Shown: positions 24,684 to 35,739 of the stretch, piece after piece | Layout: each line of letters opens with the position of its first letter | Position numbering within the stretch: the first letter of the stretch is position 1 | From: Magnolia sinica | Lineage: Eukaryota > Streptophyta > Magnoliopsida > Magnoliales > Magnoliaceae | Direction: 5' to 3' | Assembly (NCBI RefSeq): GCF_029962835.1 | Contig: NC_080575.1 | Coordinates: forward strand, 46,331,437-46,395,436 | Length of the DNA stretch: 64,000 nucleotides | The notes under the pieces: generated by a model | What the model saw: only the letters and a program-made list of their open reading frames with translations | Told to the model about the DNA's origin: nothing | Databases searched by the model: none | Made by a program: the position numbers and the translations under genes

Positions 24684-25944
24684 TGTTCACAACCCCAAGT
24701 GTAAGGTCACAATGTAATAATAACTCGATGAAACCAAGGTTGAATCCACAGGGACTAAACTTGTACGTATTCTCAAAAGAATTAGAACTAAAAGAAGATC
24801 TAAATCTGAATTTTGGAATAAAAGAGAATAATTATGAATGGGTTTGATTAAAACTTATGAATTTAAAGATAGGAACTAGGGTGCCAAAGATCCACTTATA
24901 GCTATCAGGATGCTACCTTGCTTGATTCAAAGAACACAATTGGAATTGGAGTCCTATCCTATCCAATTGGAAGATAAAGCAAGTAAATCAAATCTGAACT
25001 TTCATTAACCTAATTCTCAATTGAGGAGAATTATGATGATTAGAAGGGATTCCATCACCCTACCATGCCTAGGAGACGATGGTGAACAACAGGATTTACC
25101 AATCTCACAATCTCAAAACAGGAAAAGAAGATATCCAAAGCTATTACGGCATTTATTATAATTTGAGTCACAATAAATCACAGATATTCCTTGAATATCA
25201 AACTAGAAATCAACGATGTTCATCAAGAACAAGAATCAAAGCAAGAAAATCAACCAAACATGATACAAGCTTCACCTCTTAGCCCTCGCTAAGAAATTTA
25301 GTCAACCATAGACATGATTAGATCTAAAACCTTAAAAGAAAGCATTAAAAATAAATAAAGAAGGATGAAAAACTCTTGGGAGGCTACTCCACCCTTTGGC
25401 TTTACTCCTTAAAACCCTAGATATCCTTAGGACTCTCTGGGAAACCCATATTTATAGCCTTGTCCATCTAATTTCGCAAAACCATATCAAATTTACGCAG
25501 TCTGCATAAAATCTGCATAACGCTTCAATGTCATTTAAAAATGTATCCAATTTGTCCAACAACTAAATTCAATTTTTATGTAATTCTTCGATGTCATCTA
25601 GCACTGTTCAATGTCATCAAAGATTGGCTTCGATGTCATCTAACAGCCTTTGATGACATGGAAGCTCAGATTCTGTGAATTTCTGCACTTCATACTTTCA
25701 ACTTTCTTCTTTCTCCACTTGGTTTTCTTGAATCTTGGGATCTTTAAATCTTAGTCTTCTAAGATCCATCCCTTGCCTTGGTGATTCTTGAGCATCAAAT
25801 TCATGCTTTTAACATTCTTTTCAATCCAAGCTCGTAGACTCACCTTATAATACAAACATGTATCAAATATACCCATTACGTATTATCATGTTCATAAAAC
25901 CAAGAAATAAATAGGAAAAATTTTACAATATTTGACACTCAACA
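24684..25944 (-). repeat. 5' LTR of the second Athila-type element
   Basis: 1261 bp. A minus-strand TATA box corresponds to ATTTATAGCC on the plus strand near 25450. Near 25520-25660 lies a cluster of the word TTCGATGTCATC and its variants, present also in the other LTR copy. Confidence 0.88.
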
Positions 25945-26227
25945 ATAAACATGATGGTGGGCCCTATAAAAGTTTCAACGGTGAGAATCGTTATCACCAT
26001 TGCTTCTTATGGTGTGGTCCACTTGAGCCTTGGATGCACCTCATTTTTTATTTTCTACCCTAAAATTATACGAAAAAATGGACGGACGGTGTGGATAAGA
26101 CCCATACATCACGTTAGCCACTCAAAGATATGGTGTCATTGCTATCTGGATACAGTCAGGTAGGATGCAATCTGCATTCTTTCGAATTTCGCCCACTAAA
26201 AAGGGGGAGCGGATTAGCTAGAAGCGG

Positions 26228-26740
26228 ATTTCCCGTGAAAGCCTTTCGCATGAAGTTCCTACGCTGGAAACCTAGGTCGGGCCCATCACAATGTTTGAGA
26301 GAAATCTTCCCCTTCCATCCATTTTGTGAGCTAATTTTGGGACTTGAGATAAAAAATAAAAAGGATCCAAGACTCAAGTGGGCCACACTAAAGGAAAAGG
26401 TGGGTAGGGAAATTCCTACCATGGAAACCTCCCTGGGGTCAAAAGTAATGTTTACATGCTATCTGCACTGTTCACAACATCATTCGTACTGAGATGAACT
26501 AAAAACACAAATATTATCTTGATTCAAAACTTCTGTGGCCCCACGAATATTTAAATTGTGGACATTCAATCCTCACATTTTTGGCACACTTGAGTATTGG
26601 ATCCAGCTCATTTTTTCCCCATGTCCTAACATGATCTCAAAAAATGGATGGATGGGGGTGGATTTCTCACAAGCATCACGGTGGACACCATCTAGGTTCT
26701 AGCATAGCAACTTCATGCGAAAGGCTTTAACAAGAAATTT
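26228..26740. mobile_element. foldback element with long inverted arms
   Basis: The left arm (GTGAAAGCCTTTCGCATGAA, near 26235-26254) is the complement of the right arm near 26712-26731, and similarity continues inward through the GGTCGGGCCCATCACAATG region. About 510 bp, non-coding. Target duplication not resolved. Confidence 0.7.
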
Positions 26741-26741
26741 G

Positions 26742-27221
26742 GGAAACGGATTGGCTACTAACCCTTTAGCCAATGGCTAGTGGACGGTGCTCTGTGAGCC
26801 CCACCATGATATGTGTGTTTCATCCATGCCGTCCACCCATTCTTTCATATCATTTTATGGTATGAGCCCAAAAATGAGGTTGATCCAAATCTCAAGTGGA
26901 CCGCATAGTGTTGATTAAACTCCCACCATTTAAAATTCTCAGGGGCCACAAAAGTTTTGGATCAAGCTGATATATATTTTTTCACTTCATCCAAGTTTGT
27001 ATGACCTAATCAATAGGTTAGATGTCAAATAACCATTACAGTGGGCCCTAGGAGGTTTTTAATGGTGGACGTTCAATCAAAATTGCTTTTTCATGGTGTG
27101 GTCCACCTGAGATTTAGATCTACCACATTTTTGGCACCACGCCCTAAAATTATCTTTCAAAATGGATGGATAGCAAGGATAAAACACATACATCATGGTG
27201 GGTCCACAGAGCATCGACCAG
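26742..27221. mobile_element. foldback element, right end lost or interrupted
   Basis: The left end GGAAACGGATTGGCTACT matches the end of the element at 28131-28650. Arms pair from GGTGCTCTGTGAGCCCCACC (about 26788) with its complement ending near 27213. The outer part of the right arm is missing where a hAT-like sequence begins at 27222. Confidence 0.68.
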
Positions 27222-28080
27222 TAGAGGTGGGAGTCGGACCAGATTGGGTCCAACTCGACTCAATCTGATTTTTTCAAGTACCTGACCTGAACTCGATCCG
27301 ATCCAGGACCGAGTCCAACAGGGCTGACTCGATCCGATCTGATTCCTTGCTAGCCTAACCCGAACCGAGTCCGACTCAGTCAGGGAAACTGAGTCGGATC
27401 AGGTTGGGTACGGTTCGAATCGAGTCCTCTATTTTATTTTTTTTGAAAATTTTTAAAAAATCAAAAAATTCCAAAAATTTGTAAAAAAAAAAAAAAGAAG
27501 AAGAAATTAAGGGTAACTTTCCTAAGTTATTAAATAACTAATTTTACATATATTTAAAATATATTTGAGAGAAATAAAATCAATTAAAAGTAATTAAAAT
27601 ATATTTACATACATTCAATTAAATAACAAGTGCTTAAATCTTTATTTTTCAACATCCAAGAGAGGGAATGTAGGGCAGAGAGAGAGAGAAGTAGCTTGGA
27701 TTTGGATTGAGGTGGGTTGATATACAAGAAGCATGTCGAGCTCGAAAATACACAGAAAAAAAAATGGAACCTACCAGATGAATGGAGGAGGATGAATGGT
27801 GAAGATGGGTTGCTGGGTTTCTGAGTGGCTGGGATTTGGATTGAGATCGGTGCAACATGGGTAGGGTTAGGGATTTAGGGTTCTGGAAGAAAAGAAGGGT
27901 AAAGGTTTAAAAAAGAAGTAAAAAGATACTTTATAGTACTCGAATTCGGATCGGATTGGATTGGCTACTGACCTAAACTCGACTCATTTTGCAGTCGGAT
28001 CTAAGTGGGTCTACTCGATCCGACCCAACCCTGGCTTTCCGTTCAAGTCGAATTTGATCCGACCGGTTTGATCTAGCTAA
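27222..28080. mobile_element. hAT-like element with CGACTC/GATCCGA repeats, right end unclear
   Basis: Begins TAGAGGTGGGAGTCGGACC and is dense in GACTCGATCCGA-type words at both sides (27240-27420 and 27940-28060), the pattern of subterminal repeats in short hAT elements. An AT-rich centre lies between. No matching 8-bp duplication was found, so the right boundary is approximate and may be truncated. Confidence 0.5.
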
Positions 28081-28130
28081 ACCACGTCCAGAAATCCGTG
28101 TCCGGATTATCGGCTATACCACACATGAGG

Positions 28131-28650
28131 GGAAACGGATTGGATACTCCCCCTACTACTAGCCATGTTGGCCCCACTATGAAGTGTCTTTTATCCATGC
28201 CATTCATCCATTTTTATAGATCATTTTAGAGCTTGATACCAAAAATGATACGAATATAAATCTCAGCTGGACCACACCACAAGAAAACAATAGTGATTAG
28301 ATATCCACTATTAAAATCCTCCAAAGGCCCATTGTATTGCTTGTTTGACATCCAATCTATTGATTAAGTCATACAGACCTAGATGAAGGAAAAAATCAAA
28401 GATCAACTTGATCCAAAATTTTATGGCTCCCAAAAAGTTTTTAATGGTTGACGTTCAATCAACACTGTTTTTTGTAATGTGATCCACTTGAGATTGTGAT
28501 ATACCTCATTTTTGGACTCATACCATAAAATTAAATTATATAGAAAATTAGATGGAGGGCATGGATGAAACACATACATCATGATGGGACCTACAGAGCA
28601 CCGACCACCAACCATTGGCTAGTGGCAGGGGTAGTAGCTAATCTGTTTCC
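28131..28650. mobile_element. foldback element with GGAAAC...GTTTCC ends
   Basis: 520 bp. The left end GGAAACGGATTGGATACT is the inverted match of the right end AGTAGCTAATCTGTTTCC, and arms pair inward through CATCCATGCC / GGCATGGATG. It shares end and arm sequence with the element at 26742. No coding region. No clear target duplication. Confidence 0.75.
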
Positions 28651-28959
28651 ATTGAGCAAATGGTTAGGATCTTTTAACCTAGGTGATTTATTGGTCATCC
28701 ACCTTGTAGGCCCATCGGATCAACATTCTATATGACCAATCATTAGGCCCCCATTAATCATATAAATTATGCATCAACAAACAAAATTGACATTTGTCCT
28801 CAAGCCATTCCCGATCCTCCCACTTCTAGTGGTAGTTATCACTGCACCTAAAAGTTACGAAGTGTAGGACCATGAACTCCCATTTGTCAGTAAAAGTTGG
28901 TATTTGTTTAAGCTTAAGGAAGAACAACATCTGAGGTGCCGATATTGTTTAAGCCCCAC

Positions 28960-29502
28960 CACTACAAGATGTCTCAGATGACTGCCTATAAGATTGCTAA
29001 GGACCGTCTCTAATGCAGACGGTCTTTAACTATCTCATATGACCACTATAAGACCGCGAAGGACCGTCTCTAATAGAGATGACTATTGACTGTCTCATAT
29101 GACCACTATAAGACCACTAAGGACCGTATCTAATACAGAAGATCTTTGACTGTCTCATACGACCACTATAGGACGGCTAATGAGCATCTCTAATGCAGAC
29201 AGTCTTCGACTGTCTCAAATGACTGCATATAAGACAACTAAGGATCATCTTTTATTCTAAACAGTCGATAGTCATCTTTTCTCCGCAGTTACCGACGGAT
29301 TCTAACTGTCTTAAATGATTTTTAGATGTTCAACTTTTATAAGACAATTTTTCTTTATATTAAAGACAGTTAAGAGCCGTTTGAAATTTTAGAGATGGTT
29401 CATAGCCATCTTTAAACCAAGGAATTTTGTAGATGGTCCACAACCGTCTCAAAAATCGCCTTCTTTTTTTTCTTTTTCTTTTTTTTCTTTTTTCATGTAG
29501 TG
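28960..29502. mobile_element. short non-autonomous CACTA-type element
   Basis: Ends are CACTACAAGATG and CATGTAGTG, inverted CACTACA termini typical of CACTA transposons. CCAC flanks both sides (28956-28959 and 29503-29506), compatible with a short target duplication. The left half has about five copies of a roughly 62-bp unit containing AAGGACCGTCTCTAAT and GACCACTATAAGAC; the right half has GACGG/CCGTC words and a long T/C tract. No transposase. Confidence 0.75.
28972..29280. repeat. tandem 62-bp repeats inside the CACTA-type element
   Basis: About five imperfect units, each with a CTAAGGACCGTCTCTAAT-type core and a GTCTCATATGACCACTATAA-type link. Subterminal arrays of this kind are the usual transposase-binding regions of CACTA elements. 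Confidence 0.7.
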
Positions 29503-31271
29503 CCACCGAGAGACCAACTTATCAAAAGGAGCCTCACTCATGTGTTTAAGGTTTGTATTAGATGGAGCCTTACTCCTATAGTGGACTCACACACCCCCCT
29601 AAGTCATCCCTTTGGAATCAAAAGGTAAGCCTAAGTGGCCATCTTCTAGCTTATATGTCCTATGGGCCCAGGCCATGCCATTACTGCTCCCCATGCTCCG
29701 CGCATCTCCATGTACAAGTTCTTGGCCTGAACTCTGCATTAAACAAACCCCTTATCCCTTGGAGATGGCGTTTTGCATGCACAATCACATTGGTCACACA
29801 CCTAATTGTTTGCACCACTCTGCCCTCCTACCACTGGCCTAGTTCTTCCTTTTTATCATGGTGGCATGCCCCATTGGCCACACTAAACCTTTATCACGCC
29901 AAGCAATGTTATATTTGTAAGACCTAAGCTACTAGCTTGGTCCTCACCCTTTATGCAAGGCGTGCCCCAATAGGGTCAACACCATATGGGTTGTACCTTA
30001 AGATGTTGATGACACATGGACATGGAGCATCACTATTGGCACCCCCCTTATGAGGGAGGTTACAGGCCATGCTCACTGATTTAGGTCCAAGAACACTTGA
30101 ATAGGGTTACCCTAAATGCACGCTCCATAGTGGCTTTTGCCTTTGGGGTATAATATTTTCATCTCATAAGGTCACCTCTACGAGCATTGGTAATACCTAC
30201 ATAAAGTATCATGGCCCCTGCTCTTCTTATACAAGATAAAGGGTGCGTCAGCCTTGTCACATTTTATGTTTTTTATGTTAAATCTTAAAATCATTGGTAT
30301 TTCCCTTGAAATATAATTAAAGGCTTGTTGTATGTTACAACATAGGATGTAATTTGAGTTGGATATCAATAAAACTTCTCTTTTTCCCTATGTGCCCTTT
30401 CATATGTACTTCTAATGGTGCTTTATGAATAATCTATATATACCTTATCCTCAAGTAATCACATACACAACAAATCTATAAAATTTACCCCAACGTTAGT
30501 TAAAACCCAATAGATCCCATGTTGGCCTATGCAAGAATCAATGGTTCCCAATAGAAGTACCTAGCCATGTCTACTTTCAATGGCTTCTAAGTAGCCTTGT
30601 AGGAAGAGCTAAAAGCCTATCATTTATGTCGTGATTCATACACGTCCTCAAGTCTAATGATTAATTAATTCCATACAAGATCAAGTCATGATCATCTTGA
30701 TCATTTAGTCTAGGTTAATGGCTCCTAAAGCAGTAACTTGAACTCGATCCAACCATTGTAAGTGATCAAATATCCTAACTTGAATATTATATTCATATTA
30801 TACTCACACTCCTATGTAGGTTAAGGGTGAAGGCACAATAACACTAAGTCAGCTCCTTGATGATGGAGATTGTCCATCCTGACCCAAGTTAGTCATCTCA
30901 CATAGGATAAGCATACATCCCATTCATGATAGAATGTCCACAGACGTGTCTTACATACCTATGATGGTCATGGTCTATACAAGATAATGACATCCATGAA
31001 TCACAACTCTCCCAGGTCAATGATAATTGTATTCCCAAGGACTATCATAGGACTTAATTCTCAACTACCACTATAAACAATATATCAAGTCTGGTAACAA
31101 TGAGGTCAGTTTTCCCGCAAGTCTTCTTTATTTTCTAGATAGTTAAATAGTTTTTCTTAACTGTCAGATACTTTACTATTGTGTCCCATTAGTGCATCAC
31201 TTGCTTTGCACCTAACATTCTAGTTTATTTTAACAAATATAACACATACTTTCGATGAGATAAATTGATCC
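29503..31271. other. unassigned intergenic DNA
   Basis: No domain recognised. A 121-residue plus ORF (29562-29927), rich in His/Cys/Leu/Ser, overlaps another ORF in a second frame and looks like chance. The copia RT fragment that follows suggests that part of this stretch is retrotransposon debris. Confidence 0.4.
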
Positions 31272-31595
31272 CTAATGTTGATTGAACCACTTTGATGACA
31301 AGGAGGTGATAGAGAGGGTAAAGGTCCTTTGTTTGGAACTACGTTGAGTCATGGCTTCTATTATGCCAACCAGATCACTCCCTATGAGCATGATATCATC
31401 CACATAAACCATTACTAGGACCATTCCTCTATAACTATGTTTAATAAATACCGAGTGACAAACATGATAACTATGAAAGTTATAACGGATTAGTACCTTA
31501 TTAAAAATTTTAAAGCAAGCATTGTGAGATTGTTTTAAACCAAAAAATGACCTTCTAAAAGAGTTCATAGGGCCATAACATAACCATGCAGTCAT
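31272..31595 (-). pseudogene. Ty1/copia reverse transcriptase fragment
   Basis: The minus-strand ORF carries FFGLKQSHNACFKIF and VMVYVDDIMLIGSD, the GLKQ and YVDD active-site blocks of copia RT. Only about 100 residues survive, with no LTR recognised nearby. Confidence 0.8.
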
Positions 31596-32749
31596 TTAGA
31601 AGGCATGAGTCATGGTGTTCTCCTATAAAGGAGGCATGAAGCACAGTCATGTTATTCTAAGGGGAGTACTGGGCATGGGTATTCCAAGGAACACAAAGCA
31701 TAGAGCAGGAAGGTGCAGATTAAACTTAGTCTGCAGTGAAGTCTTGTGACTAAACAACTCACAAGTTTGCTCTAGATGACATTAGCTGCGGGCAATAAGT
31801 GACCTAGGGATAGTCTGTAAAATAACAAAGGGAATGAACCACAAATTGCAGTGAAAGGGATACTTCATGTGTCATCCAATTTAGATATCTACTTGTCATA
31901 ACATGGCTATTCAATAACTTGGAGACCACCCGCTAGGCATAGCCAACATCTAAATTGTTTTGGTTGCAACCTTCAAAATAATCCACTACACACTATAATA
32001 GGCTAAAATGGCTTGTGCCATTTGATCGATTTGCCCTAGGCACAAAGGCAATGGCACCATGAGGATTTTCATTTTTCAGGAAGTTACAAACATACTTTTT
32101 ACTCACAAAGGTTTGACTCAAAAAATTCTCTCAAAAAGAGTTTGAGAGTCGAGGTTCAAATGCTCAAAATGAACCCGTAGAGGGTATTTATAGGTGAAAC
32201 TAGTGGGTCTTGCTTGGACAAGAAACACTTGGATGAGATGACAGTTATCTTGCACTATCAAACTAACCATTCATGCCTTACTAGCAGAAGCATCATTCCT
32301 TTCCTTCACCTTCTACTATTCTATGAGGGTGAGAATTTATGCCTCAACTATTGAGATGGCACAGGAACTGAAACAATAGTATGTGCCTTCTACTGTTCGA
32401 AAGGAGAGTAGCCTTTACTTAAATTATTTCTATGTTAATTCTTCACCTTCGCCTTTTTTATACTCTAACAATAATACATGGGGAACACAAATAAAATATA
32501 TTACATTATTTTTTGTTCATGGAAATCATGCCATTTCTTCAACGATACCCTTAAGAAGATCCTCTAAAAAAGATATCTTTAGGTCCTTACTCATGCCTGG
32601 ATGGTAAACTCATAATAGTTTCAACACGAGGTCAGGGGTTTAAGTACCCATTATGGTGAAAACCCACTATGGTGTGAGTGCATGTGTAATAAGAAAATTT
32701 CCTCTGAAAAAGAATTCTCTCTACCGTAGATAATGTGGGTATCTTTGGA
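31596..32749. other. unassigned intergenic DNA
   Basis: No gene recognised. A possible SINE-like stretch at 32590-32700 is listed separately. Confidence 0.35.
32590..32700 (+). mobile_element. possible tRNA-derived SINE remnant
   Basis: A CTGGATGGTAAACTC stretch followed by GAGGTCAGGGGTTTAAGTACC resembles the A and B boxes of tRNA-derived SINEs, and a GTGTGAGTGCATGTGTAATA tail follows. The B box is imperfect and no target duplication was found. Confidence 0.3.
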
Positions 32750-33130
32750 CATTTCTATTGTCAAATGTCTTTAATTTGACTAAGATCAAGGGTCTGTTGA
32801 TGGCCATTGAGTAGATGTCGATTCTATTGACAATTTACTCGATGTCATCAAGAAATTTTAGAAAAATTGTAGTTGCTCGCTGGACAATTGTAGAGTTGCT
32901 ACCATCGAAGGTGGCTTCAATATCATTAATTAGTCTTCGACTCAGAATTATGTAAGAGCGTGATTTGTTTTTAATTCCAGTTGTGATAGTATGTATATCG
33001 TGTGCAATCGGCATTAGAGTATTATAAGTAAATGTTAAGACCTTTCTAAGGTGTTTTAGAGTAAAGGTAGGTTTTGAGAAAGAATTTTTAAGTTGTTTAG
33101 ATCGGTAAGTCCATTTATTTCTTTTAATAT
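32750..33130 (+). repeat. copia-LTR-like fragment left of the solo LTR
   Basis: Contains CGATGTCATCAAG and GATTTGTTTTTAATTCCAGTTGTGATA, parallel to the copia LTR at 34860-34885 (GATTTGTTTTTTATTCCAATTGTGATT). It is either a diverged extra LTR copy or the far part of the left LTR. Confidence 0.5.
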
Positions 33131-34459
33131 TGTTGAGACTCAAATATTGCATATTTAACCCTTCAATTATATTAGTTTTTCTAGCATTTAATTGATAATT
33201 TGATTTAATTATATACATTTTTGTCATGCAAGGTGATTCGGAAGCTTATGATGAATATACGCTTAAAAGGATGGATTTAGAGCTCAAAAGAAGATAATGA
33301 AGAATTAAATATTTGGAAGTCAATAATGAAGAATTCACATGCCAAATATCCAAGGGAATCAAGTGAGGAATGAAGAGAATCGAAGGTTTGAAGTGAAGAA
33401 AAGGAATTTTGAAAATTGGCCAGAAAAATGATATTCTGAAGCTCCAAGTCTAAAAGAGAAAGTCCTGAAATAATTTTTAAAATAGACTTCGATGGCATCG
33501 ACAATTTATTAATTTCGAGCTCAACTTGTTGGACAGTTCTGGACAAATTTCGATGAAATTGAAGATAGTTTGATGCCATCGAAGAATGTTTGATGGCATC
33601 AAAGTTTGCCATCGAAGATGCGTGGAGTGTATAAATTTGAAGCAGTTTGAGAACTTTTCTGAAGCAGTGTGAAAGTTTGGGTTACAAAACTATTTAAAGG
33701 AGTCCTTAGGCTACTCTAGATCATCTTCTAGTGTTTGGAAAGGGAGAGAAGGCTTAAGTGGAGTGCCAAAAACGTTCTTCCAATTCAATTTCTTCATGGT
33801 TCTAGTAGATCTTTCTAGTTTTTTTTCTTTTAGGATGTTAGTCTTCTCGGGCTAATCTCTTAGCTAAGGCTAAAGGATGAAACCTGTAGTTTATTTTGAT
33901 GTTTAGTTTTCTCTGATTCAAGTATATGTTGAACTTTCATTATGTTTTGGTTTAAATTAAGATATATTTCTCGTTTTCTATGATTTATTGTGATTGAAAT
34001 TACAGTAGATGTTGTGAAAGCTTTTGATTTGATCTTATTGACTTTGAAATTGTATGATGTGTAAATTCGTTGTTCACCATCATCTCCTGGGCATGGTGGA
34101 TGATTGAATTCCCTACCATCATTACAATTAGAAGGATATTTGGGAATTGAACTAATGAAAAGTTTAGATTCTGTTTTAACCACTCCATCATCCTATTGGA
34201 TAAGATAGGACTTCGATTCCAATCGAGTTATCATTGAATCAAGTAAATTAATATCGAGATTGTTATAGGTGGATTCTTGGATCCTTAGTCTTTTATCTTT
34301 ATTATTTCAAAACCTTTTTCTAAATCGCTGAATTAAAAACCCAGACAACCAAGTTAGATTTAGATTAGTTCTAGATTGTGTCCCCCATTCCCTATGGATT
34401 AGACCTCAATCTTACCGAGTTATTATTACATCACGACCCTGCACTTGGGGTTGTGAACA
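33131..34459 (+). mobile_element. solo LTR, Athila-type family of the second element
   Basis: 1329 bp, from TGTTGAGACTCAAATATTGC to GGGGTTGTGAACA. These termini are the complement of those of the element at 20089-25944. The exact 5-bp duplication AATAT lies at 33126-33130 and 34460-34464. No internal region is left, so the element was lost by recombination between its LTRs. A TATA-like CTATTTAAAGG is near 33692. A cluster of TTCGATGGCATCGA words lies at about 33487-33620. Confidence 0.9.
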
Positions 34460-34464
34460 AATAT

Positions 34465-35183
34465 CGTTTCATAGTAGATTGCTTGTTGCTTTGTGTCTTG
34501 GCATCGATGATAGTTCAATGTCATCAAGCAGATTTTGGTGCCATTAAAGACATGCTCGATGCCATCAAAAAAATTCAAAATTTTCCATGTTGGTTGCTGG
34601 ACACTTTGGGTGTCATGTTCAATGCCATCAAGTGGGGTACGATGCTATTCAGGTTGTTTAATGACATCAAAGCTCCATCAAACTGCCACTAAAAAAATTT
34701 AAAAAATCCATGATTTATCGCTGGAACGTTTTAATGTTTAGTTCGATGTAATTGAAGACTATTCGATGACATCAAAGGTTGTTCGATGCCATTGAAGTCT
34801 CATCGAAGGTCCCATCGAACTATCATGTAGAGTTACGTAGAGTTGCATATCTACAGGATTTGTTTTTTATTCCAATTGTGATTCTCCTAGAGGCTATATA
34901 TAAATATGGGTGTAATCAGGAATAGAGTGTATCTCAAAGCTTTCTAATTCATTCCTAGGATTTTCAATGGCTTGTAAGGGGAGATTCAAGGCTTATTCGA
35001 ATCGGGTATTATCTCTATCTCTTGTAATTTCTACTTTCATAGTGCAATATTGTTGCTTTGTGCTATGTTTTTTCCCAAAAGGGTTTTTCCACGTTAAGTT
35101 TGGATTGTTTGTGATTGGACTTAGTTGCTGCGATTGGAGTACTTTGCTTGATTCATCTCTGTGTGCTTTTACGGTTCCCCAAC
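34465..35183 (+). repeat. left LTR of the copia element, main part
   Basis: Ends at CCCCAACA just before the primer site. From about 34500 it matches the right LTR (42190-42755), for example CATGATTTATCGCTGGAACG. It contains the TATA region GCTATATATAAATATGGG (about 34893) and several CGATGNCATC words. It is longer than the right LTR because of an extra stretch near 34580-34680. Confidence 0.75.
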
Positions 35184-35185
35184 AA

Positions 35186-35197
35186 TTGGTATCAAAG
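35186..35197 (+). promoter_or_regulatory. primer-binding site, initiator tRNA-Met type
   Basis: TGGTATCAAAGC differs by one base from the canonical copia site TGGTATCAGAGC and lies two bases after the LTR. Confidence 0.85.
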
Positions 35198-35222
35198 CTT
35201 AACATTGGGGCATAGATTGAAT

Positions 35223-35725
35223 ATGAAAACAGATCAAAGGGTTCTAATCCTAAGTTCGATATTGAGAAATATTTTAAGAAAAATAACTTTGAATTATGGA
35301 CGGTCAGGATAACTGGTCTCCTAATTCAACACGGATTGGATGATGCACTCCTTGAGAAGTGACTAGAATCTATGATAGATGATGAATGGAACAAGATGAA
35401 TAAGAAAGCGAGAACCTTTATCCAATTGTACCTAACAGATGAGGTCCTCTACAATGTCATGAGAGAGAAAACTGCAACGAGTTTATGGGTGAAGTTAGAG
35501 GTCATCTATGTGAAGAAATATTTTGAAAATCGCCTATACTTAAAGCTTCAGTTGTTCAATATAAAGATGGTAGAGGGAGGTGATGTTGAGGCCCATATTA
35601 GCAACTTTAACAAGATGATTTATAAACTGCTGGATGTGGAGGCATGCATCTTGTTGAATTCTCTTCTGACTTCGTATAAGTCATTCAAGGACTAGTTGTG
35701 CACTGGTAGATTGACTCTTAGTGCA
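35223..35725 (+). pseudogene. gag of the copia element, truncated by the SIRE-like insertion
   Basis: ORF sequence with KNNFELWTVRITGLL-like wording, then TATSLWVKLEVIYVKKYFEN and FNKMIYKLLDVE, the copia Gag core. An in-frame stop lies near 35360. The ORF stops at 35695, but the Gag-like phrase continues a little (LCTGRLTL) before minus-strand sequence starts near 35725. The zinc knuckle and protease are missing. Confidence 0.75.
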
Positions 35726-35739
35726 CCGGTAAATTTTAT

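Larger units (their letters stand above)
20089..25944 (-). mobile_element. second Athila-type Ty3/gypsy element, internally deleted and rearranged
   Basis: Target duplication ATAAA at 20084-20088 and 25945-25949. Ends are TGTTCACAAC...CTCAACA. The right LTR (24684-25944) is complete and 5' on the minus strand; next to it lies a decayed tRNA-Asp primer site, then gag and protease relics. The left LTR lacks its far end: a deletion runs from just before RT through integrase and into the start of the 3' LTR. A 508-bp tandem duplication covers this junction. The LTRs are clearly more diverged than in the first element and the ORFs are broken, so it is older. The solo LTRs at 33131 and 54532 belong to the same broad family by their termini. 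Confidence 0.9.
19816..26126. mobile_element. foldback element, split by the second Athila-type element
   Basis: The left part (19816-20083) and right part (25950-26126) are inverted copies. On the left, AGTGGCCACCATGATGTATG and GATCCAAGGCTCAAGTGGAC; the complement of the right side reads AGTGGCTAACGTGATGTATG and CATCCAAGGCTCAAGTGGAC. The element has no coding region; before interruption it was about 450 bp. The retrotransposon at 20089-25944 sits near its centre with its own ATAAA duplication, so the foldback element was there first. Confidence 0.75.

Noticed and set aside
27214-28120. 8-bp target duplication for the hAT-like element at 27222
   Set aside because: TCGACCAG precedes the left end but no second copy was found; only the left end and internal words support the element.
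29562-29927. 121-residue plus-strand ORF rich in His, Cys and Leu
   Set aside because: It overlaps another ORF in a second frame, has no recognised domain and no conserved context.
32835-34183. Several minus-strand ORFs of 107-130 residues
   Set aside because: They fall within LTR sequence and are explained by AT-rich composition.
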